Assembly: GCF_038070005.1 (NCBI RefSeq)
Contig: NZ_JBBPCO010000007.1
Coordinates: forward strand, 62,001 to 126,000
DNA: 64,000 bases
Direction of reading: 5' to 3'
Origin: Thermithiobacillus plumbiphilus
Lineage (GTDB): Bacteria > Pseudomonadota > Gammaproteobacteria > Acidithiobacillales > Thermithiobacillaceae
In this document: positions 1-8,239 of the stretch, in pieces
How positions within the stretch are numbered: the first letter of the stretch is position 1
Layout of the letters: each line of letters opens with the position of its first letter
Notes under the pieces: generated by a model
The model's database searches: none
Told to the model about the DNA's origin: nothing
The model's input: only the letters and a program-made list of their open reading frames with translations
Translations under genes and position numbers: made by a program

Positions 1-230
1 CTTTCGATATCCTCATCGTGGTACTGACGGCCGGCATCGTCCTGGGCTGGCTGGCGGCCTACTACACGGCCGCCAAGGGCCGGACCAGTGATGGCAAGGC
101 TTCAGGCCTGAGGCTGGCATTCTATTCGCTGATTTCCCGCGAATTCTATGTCGCTGATGTCTATACCTGGTTGACGCAGACCGTGCTCAGCCTGTCCAGA
201 CGTCTCAACGGCTTGCTGAGGTGGGTGTGA
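1..230 (+). CDS. dabB: DabB-like NuoL-family membrane subunit, C-terminal end only
   Basis: Only the last 75 or so codons are in the window; the reading frame is open from base 3 to a TGA at 228-230. The residues form one hydrophobic helix near the start and a second amphipathic stretch before a basic tail. That is the usual end of an NADH dehydrogenase subunit 5-like (NuoL/MrpA) protein, but the fragment alone would not identify it. The call rests on position: it lies one base ahead of a second antiporter-like gene and then dabA. DabB is the cation-conducting membrane partner of DabA in the DAB inorganic carbon accumulation complex. The family call is an inference from operon context. Confidence 0.6.
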   Translation, partial: FDILIVVLTAGIVLGWLAAYYTAAKGRTSDGKASGLRLAFYSLISREFYVADVYTWLTQTVLSLSRRLNGLLRWV

Positions 231-231
231 C

Positions 232-975
232 ATGATGCTATTGCTTCTTGCTGCGGTGTTCCTGCCCCTGTTTCCATTGAGCATGGTGTTCAATGGCGCG
301 CTCGGCCGGTTGCGCATGCCATATGTCCGGGCATTGCTGATCCTGGTCTGGCCACAGATTGGCCTGTTGGTGCTTCAGATCGCCGGCTCCGCAATTCCGG
401 AATTCTTCCTGGTCTGGGCTCTGCTGAGTTCGGGATTCTATGCGTTGCGGCTGCTGAGCGTGCGGGATCTCGGCATGTGGGCGGGCTTCCTGGCCTCATC
501 CTCACTGGCACTGGGCTGGGTGCTGGCCGCCGGGGGGGGCAGCATGCTTGAACTGCAGCTTTTCGCATTCGGGTTCAGTCTGCCTGCAGCGTTGCTGGCC
601 CTGCTTGCCGGTCCCTTGACCGATCGCTTCGGTGCGGCCTACGCCGGGTTGCCTGGCGGCCTTGCGGGTGTCATGCCGCGCCTGTCCGGCTTGCTGATCA
701 TTGCCGCGCTGGCGGCCATCGCCACGCCGCCCTTCCCGGCGTTTTTCGGGATGCTGGCGCTGTGGCAGGGCCTCAGTCCGGAAATCGTGCTGGGCAGCCT
801 GCTGATCTGGCTGATCTGGAGCTGGGCGGCGATCAGGCTCGTGCAGGGCTTCATGGTAGGTGACACTCCCCAGGTTGCCGTTGCGGACATTGGCCAGCCC
901 GCTATCGTGGCATTTGGCATTCTGCTCTTCGCTTTCACGGTGCTCGGACTCTACTTGCTAGGAGGCGCGCTATGA
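232..975 (+). CDS. NuoL/M/N-like short membrane protein of the dab operon
   Basis: A 247-residue, almost entirely hydrophobic protein with about seven membrane segments. A Pro-Pro-Phe-Pro-Ala-Phe-Phe-Gly stretch around residues 167-174 resembles the proline-rich region in the proton-conducting domain of complex I antiporter-like subunits (NuoL/M/N), but the protein is only about half their length. It starts one base after the stop of the preceding DabB-like gene and its TGA overlaps the ATG of dabA, so it is translationally coupled to the carbon pump. It may be an accessory membrane subunit of the DAB complex. That role is inferred from coupling and fold resemblance only. Confidence 0.6.
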   Translation: MMLLLLAAVFLPLFPLSMVFNGALGRLRMPYVRALLILVWPQIGLLVLQIAGSAIPEFFLVWALLSSGFYALRLLSVRDLGMWAGFLASSSLALGWVLAAGGGSMLELQLFAFGFSLPAALLALLAGPLTDRFGAAYAGLPGGLAGVMPRLSGLLIIAALAAIATPPFPAFFGMLALWQGLSPEIVLGSLLIWLIWSWAAIRLVQGFMVGDTPQVAVADIGQPAIVAFGILLFAFTVLGLYLLGGAL

Positions 976-3900
976 CGCTTGCACTCGGGAGGCAACTCAA
1001 GATTCGCGCCATGGTCCATGTAGCCGGCGAACCGATCCCTTTCTTCTGGCCGATGCGCACCTTCATCCACCACAACCCCCTGCACGGGCTGGAGCACATG
1101 CCGTTTTCCGAGGCTGTGGCGGAAGGCAGACGGCTATTCCACGCACAGGGATATCTGCCGCGATCCACGTATCAGGAATATCTGGTGCGTGGCAAGGTGG
1201 ACCGGGCGGCACTGTCGGCGCAGGTCGAGCGGTTCCTTGCCGGGCAGCCAGCCATCGATGGCCTGGATCTGCATGAACTGCTGATGACCCTGTTGAGCGA
1301 GATCAGGCCCCAACAGGGATGGAAATCCACGCTGGCGGATGGGCGGGATGTCCATGCCGTGCTCGCCGGCACCGCCTTGGCGCCACCCAGGACCGATCCT
1401 GCGTCCCTGGCGGCGCAGGTAAGCGCCAGCATGCCGCCCAGCCGCCCGGTGCATACCCTGGTGGATGAGCTCTTTGGCACCGAGATCGGCGCCACCCTGG
1501 ACGAGCTGGTCATCAAGAGCTGTCTCGATTTCTTTGACGAGGGGCAATCAGCCTGGCAAATGCCGGGGCGGGAACAGGGCCTGTTTGTCGCCTGGAGCGC
1601 GCTGGCGCGGCGCAACCTGCGTCTTTTCATTCGCGGACTGCATATCAAGCAGATTCTTGAATCCGCGGACAGCCCGGAAGGCATCATCAGCTATGTGATG
1701 AGCGAGTTGCGCATTCCCGAAGACGAATGGATGGATTATTTCACCGCCGAACTCACGCGCTTGCACGGCTGGGCCGGCTTCATCCGCTGGCGCTCGGGCG
1801 CCAAGCACTATTACTGGAACCAGACCCACCCGGCTGACCTGGTTGATTATCTGGCCATCCGCCTGGTCCTTGGGCTGGCCCTGCTGCGCGAACATGCCCA
1901 GCGCATGCGCACCCCGGCAAACTACCTGGAACTGGTGCGATTTGTCGACGAGCACCCGGAGAAGGCCTATCTGCGACGCGAGCTGTACAGTGGCCGTGTG
2001 TTGCCGGCCATGGCACACGCGGTCGAGGATGCCATCGGCAGCGGGGCCGGCAAGCGTATCAGCAAGCTGCTGCCCGAATATGTCGAGCGCAAGCGCGCTG
2101 ACGAGGCTCGCCAGCAGGCGGCAGCCCTGCGTGAGCTGGCCGGGCGCGCCGGACTCAGTACTGCACTTGGCCAGCTTGGCGCGCAAGATATTGGCCGCCT
2201 GCTGGATCTGCTCGCTCGCCTGGAGCGGGAAGAAGGTCAGTTGTGGCTCAAGGCACAGGAATCCTGCCATATGGAACAGTTGCTGGGCGGCCTGAATCTG
2301 GTCCCCCCCCCGCCCCGTGACAAGCGCCCCTTTGCGCAGCTCATGTTCTGCATCGATGTCCGTTCCGAGCGCATCCGCCGCAAGCTGGAGCAGGTCGGTG
2401 ATTATCAGACATACGGCATCGCCGGCTTTTTCGGCGTGCCGGTAAGTTTCATCGGCCTTGAGAGCGGCAATGAAACGCATCTCTGCCCCGTGGTGGTCAC
2501 GCCGAAGAACATCGTGCTGGAGCTGAGCACCGCGCGCAGTACCGAAGAGGATGATTTCGTTTCCGTGCTGGAGCACGTGCTCCACGACATGAAGGCCACC
2601 GTGCTCTCCCCCTTTGTGACCGTGGAAGCGATCGGCCTGCTGTTTGGCCTGGACATGTTCGGCAAGAGCTTCGCGCCGCTGGCCTATAATCGCTGGCGCA
2701 GCCGCCTGAATCCCAGGAAGCCCGGTAGCCGCCTGTTGCTGGACAAACTGAGCCGCGAACAGGCGGACTCGATCATCCGCTCCCTGCAAAGGGTCATGAT
2801 CGTCAAGGCCATCCATCGCGAGCTTGGCATCGAGCGCGAGGAGATCACCGACGAAATGATCCGCGATCTGCGCGAGACGGCGCTGGGCAATCAGGCGGGA
2901 TCGACCGGATTTGCGCGCCAGTTCGGTCTGGATGCCCAGGCCGAGCAGCATTTCATCGAGTGTCTGCGCCAGGTCTACCGTATCAATCGCGGTTACGCGC
3001 AAATCCAGCTCGAACGACTGGGGCGCATCGGCTTCACCCTGGACGAGCAGGTGCTTTTCGTCAGCCAGGCGCTACGTTCCATTGGCCTGACCAGGGACTT
3101 CTCGCGTTTCGTATTGCTGACCGGTCACGGCAGCACCTCGGAGAACAATCCCTACGAATCCGCGCTCGATTGCGGCGCATGCGGCGGCAATCACGGTCTC
3201 GTCAATGCCCGCGTGTTCGCGCAGATGGCCAACAAGCCGGCGGTGCGCGAGCGCCTGCGCGCCCAGGGGCTCGATATTGCCGATGACGCCTGGTTCATCC
3301 CCGCCTTCCACAACACCACGACCGATGAACTGCGGCTGCATGATCTCGATCTGCTGCCGCCCAGCCATCTGGTGTACCTGGAGCGGCTGACCAATGGGCT
3401 GCGGGCGGCAGCACGCCTGAGCGCGGCGGAGCGGTTGGCGACTCTGGACCCCGCCGATGCCGGCGAGGATCCGGAAAAGGCTTATCGCAACGCCCGGCGC
3501 AACGCCATGGACTGGTCGCAGGTGCGGCCCGAGTGGGGCCTGTCGCGCAATGCCGCCTTCATCATCGGCCGGCGTCAGATCACTGAGCAGATGGATCTCG
3601 ATGCCCGCAGCTTCCTGAACTCCTATGATTATCGCTGCGATCCCAAGGGTCGCCTGCTGGAAAACATCCTGGCCGGGCCGGTGGTGGTCGGTCAGTGGAT
3701 CAACATGGAGCACTATTTCTCGGCGGTCGATAACGAGCACTACGGCAGCGGCAGCAAGGTCTACCATAACATCGCGGGCCGTTTTGGCGTCATGACCGGC
3801 AATTTGAGCGACCTGCGCACCGGGCTACCCTCGCAGACCGTGCTCAAGGATGGGCAGCCCTATCATGAGCCACTGCGGCTGATCACCGTGATCGAGGCGC

Positions 3901-4091
3901 CATTCGAACATGCCAGACGCGCCATCGAGAATGTATCCACGGTCAAGAACCTGGTTTATAAAGGCTGGATCCGCATGGTCATCGTGGATCCTGATAGCCA
4001 CATATTCCATATTTTCGAAGATGGCGAATGGCGACAACGCGTGTCGCGTACATCCGGCAGTACCGTCGAAGCGAAGGAGAGTGCGGCATGA
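972..4091 (+). CDS. dabA: DabA, DUF2309 zinc-binding subunit of inorganic carbon pump
   Basis: A 1039-residue protein of the DUF2309/UPF0753 family. DabA is the cytoplasmic, beta-carbonic-anhydrase-like subunit that works with DabB to accumulate bicarbonate in autotrophs. The expected zinc and active-site residues are present: Cys460 and Asp462 in a Cys-Ile-Asp-Val-Arg-Ser motif, and His719 and Cys734 spaced 15 residues apart in a Gly-His-Gly-Ser ... Asp-Cys-Gly-Ala-Cys-Gly region. The same spacing is known from characterised DabA. The ATG overlaps the previous stop, and its own stop overlaps the ATG of the P-II-like gene. Length suits the longer DabA clade. Nothing suggests decay. Confidence 0.93.
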   Translation: MTLALGRQLKIRAMVHVAGEPIPFFWPMRTFIHHNPLHGLEHMPFSEAVAEGRRLFHAQGYLPRSTYQEYLVRGKVDRAALSAQVERFLAGQPAIDGLDLHELLMTLLSEIRPQQGWKSTLADGRDVHAVLAGTALAPPRTDPASLAAQVSASMPPSRPVHTLVDELFGTEIGATLDELVIKSCLDFFDEGQSAWQMPGREQGLFVAWSALARRNLRLFIRGLHIKQILESADSPEGIISYVMSELRIPEDEWMDYFTAELTRLHGWAGFIRWRSGAKHYYWNQTHPADLVDYLAIRLVLGLALLREHAQRMRTPANYLELVRFVDEHPEKAYLRRELYSGRVLPAMAHAVEDAIGSGAGKRISKLLPEYVERKRADEARQQAAALRELAGRAGLSTALGQLGAQDIGRLLDLLARLEREEGQLWLKAQESCHMEQLLGGLNLVPPPPRDKRPFAQLMFCIDVRSERIRRKLEQVGDYQTYGIAGFFGVPVSFIGLESGNETHLCPVVVTPKNIVLELSTARSTEEDDFVSVLEHVLHDMKATVLSPFVTVEAIGLLFGLDMFGKSFAPLAYNRWRSRLNPRKPGSRLLLDKLSREQADSIIRSLQRVMIVKAIHRELGIEREEITDEMIRDLRETALGNQAGSTGFARQFGLDAQAEQHFIECLRQVYRINRGYAQIQLERLGRIGFTLDEQVLFVSQALRSIGLTRDFSRFVLLTGHGSTSENNPYESALDCGACGGNHGLVNARVFAQMANKPAVRERLRAQGLDIADDAWFIPAFHNTTTDELRLHDLDLLPPSHLVYLERLTNGLRAAARLSAAERLATLDPADAGEDPEKAYRNARRNAMDWSQVRPEWGLSRNAAFIIGRRQITEQMDLDARSFLNSYDYRCDPKGRLLENILAGPVVVGQWINMEHYFSAVDNEHYGSGSKVYHNIAGRFGVMTGNLSDLRTGLPSQTVLKDGQPYHEPLRLITVIEAPFEHARRAIENVSTVKNLVYKGWIRMVIVDPDSHIFHIFEDGEWRQRVSRTSGSTVEAKESAA

Positions 4092-4414
4092 ACAATCTCA
4101 ATCTCAGTCCCGTCAAGAAGCTCGAGATCATCATCGAGGGCGCTCACCAGGAGTTTGCCACTGATCTGCTCGATCGCGCTGGTGTTACGGGCTACACCAT
4201 AGTCGGCAATCTGTCCGGCAAGGGGCGGCACGGTTTTCATGAGGGCCACCTGATGTTCAACGAGGACGCGGTCCTGATCATGATCATCGTGGCCGTCCCC
4301 GGAGAACTGGTCGAACCCATCCTCGAAGGCTTCGCGCCGTTTTTCAACAAGCACACCGGCGTGGTGTTCATCTCCGATATCCAGGTCAGTCGCCTGGTCA
4401 AGTTCAAGGGCTGA
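4088..4414 (+). CDS. P-II-like regulator of the dab operon
   Basis: A 108-residue P-II/SbtB-like protein. The start is the ATG at 4088, which overlaps the dabA stop as ATGA; an upstream in-frame extension would lie inside dabA. The N-terminal Lys-Lys-Leu-Glu-Ile-Ile-Ile strand, Gly-Tyr-Thr-Ile turn, Gly-Lys-Gly-Arg and C-terminal Phe-Asn-Lys-His-Thr-Gly-Val-Val-Phe pattern resemble P-II-like proteins such as SbtB. The T-loop region is short, with no uridylylatable tyrosine in a canonical loop. Known relatives bind nucleotides to gate bicarbonate transporters. Tight coupling to dabA makes control of the DAB pump the likely job, by inference. Confidence 0.8.
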   Translation: MNNLNLSPVKKLEIIIEGAHQEFATDLLDRAGVTGYTIVGNLSGKGRHGFHEGHLMFNEDAVLIMIIVAVPGELVEPILEGFAPFFNKHTGVVFISDIQVSRLVKFKG

Positions 4415-4443
4415 TCCGGAAACCGGCGCGGACGTGGAGATCG

Positions 4444-4683
4444 GGCACCCTCCACCGTGACATGATTGAAGATCCGATCGACTGCGCCATGGTCACGGCC
4501 ATACATCAGTTGGCGCAGGTCTTGGGCATCCAGACCATTGCCGAATTCGTCAAGGATGATGCCATCCTGCTGAAACTGCGGGCCTTGAAGGTGGACTACG
4601 CCCAGGGGCCTGCCATTCATGGCCCGCGACCCATCGAGCTGGAGTTTCCCGGCTTGCGCGCCTCACAGCTTCTGTCGGCCTGA
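4444..4683 (+). pseudogene. Remnant of an EAL-domain (c-di-GMP phosphodiesterase) gene
   Basis: The frame ending at TGA 4681-4683 encodes about 78 residues that match the C-terminal end of EAL domains. They include the Asp-Pro-Ile-Asp-Cys-Ala-Met-Val-Thr-Ala-Ile-His segment, Gln-Thr-Ile-Ala-Glu-Phe-Val (the late catalytic-glutamate strand) and Val-Asp-Tyr-Ala-Gln-Gly. The EAL motif itself and the first two thirds of the domain are absent; upstream is only 30 bases from the P-II-like gene. An ATG at 4462 exists but could yield only a non-catalytic 73-residue fragment. I read it as a truncated relic left by deletion or by arrival of the dab operon. Confidence 0.75.
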
Positions 4684-4816
4684 CCTGGCTGATATGCATC
4701 CCCATGCCGATGCATGGGACATTGTGCCTGGCAGATGGTCTAAGGTTTAGCTGGTCCAGCTTCATCTTGCTCAAGTGGCACTTTGTCGGGTCATTGACAT
4801 CTTCAGGGGGCGCATC

Positions 4817-5401
4817 ATGGACTCTTTCGCTAATTTGTCGCATTCCTTGTATCTCTCGCCTGCCCGCTGGCGCGATCCTGGCCATGCCCAGCCATCGGCT
4901 CTGCGACTCTTTTCATTTCACGTCCTGCCTTTTTCCTTCATTCCGGTTGCAGTGCTTTACCTGTTGAAAACAGGGGATGCGGGGCTCGTCCAGTTTTTGT
5001 TCACAACAGTAACGCACTCGCAGTTGCTGACCATTCTGGCGACGTTCTGGATGGTGCAACTGCTGGGAGTACCCTTGATGGCCTTTTTGATCCAGCGTTT
5101 GGGGGATGTGATTGACGCCGTGATCAGCTACCGCGAGGCGTTTGCCATTGCCGCGCTAGCCCCGACACCGCTCTGGCTGGCATCACTGTTTCTGTTCGTG
5201 CCGAGCGTGAGTTTCTACATTCTGGTTTTCTCCCTGGCGGTCGTGGCTACGGGTGTGCTGATCTTCCGCCTGGTGCCGCAAATCCTGCGGCCCGAGGATG
5301 AAGGTCAGGCGCCACTCCTGAGCGGGGCCATCTTCATTGCCGGCCTGGTCGGCCTGGTGATTCTGCGGGTATTGACTCACCTGATCTGGAGTGCTGCATA
5401 A
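4817..5401 (+). CDS. Yip1-family integral membrane protein
   Basis: About 194 residues from the ATG at 4817, chosen over an upstream GTG (4775) because an AGGGGG ribosome site sits eight bases ahead. A polar N-terminal segment of about 40 residues is followed by five hydrophobic helices. The order and spacing, with a central Arg-Glu-Ala-Phe-Ala-Ile-Ala-Ala-Leu-Ala-Pro-Thr-Pro-Leu segment, fit the bacterial Yip1 (PF04893) family. These inner-membrane proteins have no settled function. It stands alone between the EAL relic and htpX. The family call is moderate and the function unknown. Confidence 0.65.
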   Translation: MDSFANLSHSLYLSPARWRDPGHAQPSALRLFSFHVLPFSFIPVAVLYLLKTGDAGLVQFLFTTVTHSQLLTILATFWMVQLLGVPLMAFLIQRLGDVIDAVISYREAFAIAALAPTPLWLASLFLFVPSVSFYILVFSLAVVATGVLIFRLVPQILRPEDEGQAPLLSGAIFIAGLVGLVILRVLTHLIWSAA

Positions 5402-5487
5402 TAGGGGTGGTCTGCTGATGAGTCCGGCCCTGGAGCACCTGGGCCGGTAGCTGGCTGCTCATTGCGTAGTGCTTGCCGCGCCCAAGC

Positions 5488-5516
5488 CTTGAATTTCCAC
5501 TGAACCGCCCTCATTT
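5488..5516 (+). promoter_or_regulatory. Sigma-32 (heat shock) promoter for htpX
   Basis: CTTGAA at 5488-5493 and CCCTCATTT at 5508-5516 are separated by 14 bases. The sigma-32 consensus is CTTGAA, 13-15 bases, CCCCATNT. It lies about 140 bases ahead of htpX, a classical heat-shock gene, and rpoH itself is encoded at 35575-36435. Confidence 0.65.
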
Positions 5517-5654
5517 TCAATATAACTCCAGATTTCCCCTGGCAGGATCTTTCGTCTGGATACTTGTCTGAGCGCTTGCAGAGAGCGTGGGAGAGGCGCA
5601 ACATGCGCTGAATGGGTTCACTCGTGACTTGGCTTGCGTATGGCGGGAGACATT

Positions 5655-6635
5655 ATGAGAGCTTTCAAGGGCATTGCCTTACTGATCATTACCAACCTGC
5701 TGATATTTGCGTCACTGTTCATTACCTTCCAGATCCTGACCAATTTCGTCCTGCCGCTGTTTGGCATCGACATCCGGGGGTCGGTGAACGCCAACCAGTT
5801 GCTCTGGGCCCTGGTGCTGGGCTTTGGTGGCGCTTTCATCAGTCTGCTGTTTTCCAAGCAGCTGGCGCGCATGGGCATGCAGATGCAGCGCATCGATGTG
5901 CCGCAAACCCCGAAGGAGCAACTGGTCTACAACACCGTGGCCGAGCAGGCCCGAAGCATCGGCATCAAGATGCCGGAGGTCTGGGTGTACTGGAGCGACG
6001 AGCCCAATGCCTTTGCCACCGGCCCCACCCGCAACAACAGCATGGTGGCGGTCAGTTCCGGGCTGGTGATGAGCCTCAATGACGACGAGGTGCGGGCGGT
6101 GCTGGCCCATGAAATGGGTCACATCCAGAATGGCGACATGCTGGCCATGACGCTGCTGCAGGGCCTGATGAACACTTTCGTCTACTGGATCAGCATGCTG
6201 GTCTCGCGCTGGTTCTACGACGAAAACGGCAATCCGACCTTCATGTCGTTCATGATCTCGATGGTGCTGCAGATCGCCTTGTCCTTCCTGGCCCTGATCC
6301 CGATCACCTGGTTCTCGCGCCGGCGGGAATTCCGCGCCGACCGTTTCGCCGCGCAGCAGTACGGGGCACCGGCCATGATTGCGGCACTGGAACGCATCCA
6401 TCACCGCGCCGCGGACATGCTGCAGCATGAGACCGTGAACCGCGATGCCTTGGCGACCTTCAAGATTGGCGGTGACTGGCAGGGACTGTTTGCCACTCAT
6501 CCCAGCCTCGAGGCCCGGGTCAGTGCCTTGCAGGAGTGGGCACGTGAATCCGGCCAGGGTGGTAATTTCCGGGTGACCCAGAACAAGGGCCAGGGTAATG
6601 ATGTCTGGTCTTCCAAGGATAATCCCTGGGGCTAG
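5655..6635 (+). CDS. htpX: HtpX membrane metalloprotease
   Basis: A 326-residue M48 zinc protease of the inner membrane that degrades misfolded membrane proteins alongside FtsH. Two N-terminal helices (about residues 7-37 and 47-66) are followed by the catalytic His-Glu-Met-Gly-His at 152-156 and two further hydrophobic segments around 170-190 and 205-230. The ATG at 5655 follows GGGAG; an earlier in-frame ATG at 5640 would add only five residues. It is slightly longer than the 293-residue E. coli protein because of a basic, glycine-rich tail. It has its own sigma-32-type promoter and a terminator just downstream, so it is probably monocistronic. Confidence 0.93.
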   Translation: MRAFKGIALLIITNLLIFASLFITFQILTNFVLPLFGIDIRGSVNANQLLWALVLGFGGAFISLLFSKQLARMGMQMQRIDVPQTPKEQLVYNTVAEQARSIGIKMPEVWVYWSDEPNAFATGPTRNNSMVAVSSGLVMSLNDDEVRAVLAHEMGHIQNGDMLAMTLLQGLMNTFVYWISMLVSRWFYDENGNPTFMSFMISMVLQIALSFLALIPITWFSRRREFRADRFAAQQYGAPAMIAALERIHHRAADMLQHETVNRDALATFKIGGDWQGLFATHPSLEARVSALQEWARESGQGGNFRVTQNKGQGNDVWSSKDNPWG

Positions 6636-6650
6636 GCCCTGGGCAATGTG

Positions 6651-6689
6651 GTCCAACACGAGCGGCTATGCCGCTCGCTGTTTTTGGAC
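6651..6689 (+). terminator. Rho-independent terminator after htpX
   Basis: Stem GAGCGGC (6660-6666), loop TAT, GCCGCTC (6670-6676), then a T run at 6681-6685. An outer GTCCAA/TTGGAC pair (6651-6656 and 6684-6689) extends the symmetry. Confidence 0.75.
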
Positions 6690-6783
6690 CATCCTGCCTC
6701 AGACCGGGGTGGCTGGTTTTTTGGTCGAAAAACTGGGACAGTAAAGCTGAATTGCGCCACTGGCTCCGTCATGACAGGTCGCT

Positions 6784-7485
6784 ATGTCTGCTTCCCAATT
6801 CCTGAAAGACAGGACCTTTCCCGATCCGCGCACGGCCGTGGATGGCCTGGTTGCCATCGGCGGTGATCTGCGGCCCGATCGCCTGTTGCAGGCCTACCGT
6901 CAGGGCATCTTTCCCTGGTTCAATCCCGGCGATCCAGTACTCTGGTGGTCCCCGGACCCGCGCGGCGTGTTGCTCCCGGAGGAGGTCCACCTTTCCCGCA
7001 GCCTGCGCCGGCATTTTCGCCGCAATCCGGATCTTGCCTTCCGTTTCGATACCGCCTTTGATGCCGTGGTGGCCGCCTGTGCGGCGCCGCGCGCCGATGC
7101 CCAGGGCACCTGGATCACGCCCGAGATGCAGCGCGCCTATGCCCGTCTGCATGTGCTGGGACATGCGCACAGCATTGAGGTCTGGCAGGCGGAAGCGCTC
7201 GTCGGTGGGCTCTATGGCGTGGCGCTGGGCGGCGTGTTCTTTGGCGAATCCATGTTCAGCCGCATTCCCAATGGCTCGAAATTTGCTTTGGTGATGCTGG
7301 CGCGCCAGTTGAGCGCCTGGGGCTTCGTCCTGATCGACACCCAGTTCCTGACGGCACATCTTGCCAGCATGGGGGCTCGCGAACTGTCGCGCACGTTCTT
7401 TCTGGATCTGCTGACTGCGGCCCTGCAGTTGCCCGGGCGCTCGGGCGCATGGCAGATGGAAATAGAGGGCCAGGATGTCTTCTGA
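6784..7485 (+). CDS. aat: Leucyl/phenylalanyl-tRNA--protein transferase
   Basis: A 233-residue enzyme that adds Leu or Phe from aminoacyl-tRNA to proteins with N-terminal Arg or Lys, creating N-degrons for ClpS/ClpAP. The family signature Trp-Trp-Ser-Pro-Asp-Pro-Arg-Gly-Val-Leu is at about residues 56-65, with a GNAT-like core and the Gly-Glu-Ser-Met-Phe motif at about 155. Length is typical. Its 3' end overlaps the next gene by 11 bases; the pair forms the usual proteobacterial aat-bpt operon. No clpS or clpA gene is in the window. Confidence 0.95.
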   Translation: MSASQFLKDRTFPDPRTAVDGLVAIGGDLRPDRLLQAYRQGIFPWFNPGDPVLWWSPDPRGVLLPEEVHLSRSLRRHFRRNPDLAFRFDTAFDAVVAACAAPRADAQGTWITPEMQRAYARLHVLGHAHSIEVWQAEALVGGLYGVALGGVFFGESMFSRIPNGSKFALVMLARQLSAWGFVLIDTQFLTAHLASMGARELSRTFFLDLLTAALQLPGRSGAWQMEIEGQDVF

Positions 7486-8194
7486 GTATCTTCGCCTCTA
7501 CGAGACCTTTCCCCAGCCCTGCAGCTATCTGGCCGGGCGGGAAAATACCGCGATCGTGACCGATCCCGCTCATCCCATCAGCACCATGGAATATGCCGTA
7601 CTGATGGACCAGGGTTTTCGGCGCAGCGGTGGAAACTTCTATCGTCCGCACTGTCGCGGCTGCGACGCCTGCGTCTCGGTGCGGATTCCGGTGCTCGATT
7701 TCAGGCCGCGCCGGGGCCAGCGCCGCATCTGGCAGCGCAATCAGGACCTGCAGGTGCAAGTCGAAACGCCGCACTTTCATATCGCGCACTGGCAGCTCTA
7801 CCAGAAATATCAGCACGGCCGCCATGCCGGTGGCGGCATGGATACCGATTCCTTAGAAGACTATGAGCGCTTCGTGCTGGATTCCCCGGTGGAGACCTGG
7901 CTGGTCAGCTTCAGGACGAGCGAACGTCTATTGGCGGTCAGCGTGGTCGATGTCCTGCCCCAGGGCATGTCCGCGGTCTACACCTTCTATGATCCGGAAG
8001 AGCAGCACAGAGGTCTGGGCGTGCACGCCGTGCTCTGGCAGGTGCAGCGGGCGCGTGAACTCGGGCTGCCCTACGTCTATCTGGGCTACTGGATTGCAGA
8101 ATGCGACAAGATGGCTTACAAGACCCAGTACCAGCCCCTGGAAGGCTGGATCGCCGGGAACTGGCAAGCGGTTCCCGATCACAGAAAAACATGA
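7475..8194 (+). CDS. bpt: Bacterial arginyl/leucyltransferase (Bpt) of the N-end rule
   Basis: A 239-residue member of the ATE1/Bpt family, annotated as aspartate/glutamate leucyltransferase or arginyltransferase. The N-terminal Cys-Arg-Gly-Cys-Asp-Ala-Cys cluster (about residues 64-70) is the conserved cysteine motif, and the C-terminal half carries Val-Tyr-Thr-Phe-Tyr-Asp-Pro and Leu-Gly-Tyr-Trp-Ile motifs of the GNAT core. It starts inside the end of aat, so the two are coupled. Bacterial enzymes usually transfer leucine onto N-terminal Asp or Glu; the substrate here is assigned by family, not seen directly. Confidence 0.93.
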   Translation: MSSEYLRLYETFPQPCSYLAGRENTAIVTDPAHPISTMEYAVLMDQGFRRSGGNFYRPHCRGCDACVSVRIPVLDFRPRRGQRRIWQRNQDLQVQVETPHFHIAHWQLYQKYQHGRHAGGGMDTDSLEDYERFVLDSPVETWLVSFRTSERLLAVSVVDVLPQGMSAVYTFYDPEEQHRGLGVHAVLWQVQRARELGLPYVYLGYWIAECDKMAYKTQYQPLEGWIAGNWQAVPDHRKT

Positions 8195-8239
8195 ACGTGC
8201 CGGTGCGGCCTGCTGCCCCGGCCAGGGCAGGGTGGGGTA

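Noticed and set aside
1548-3002. 484-codon minus-strand frame in dabA
   Set aside because: Antisense to DabA, which has intact active-site residues.
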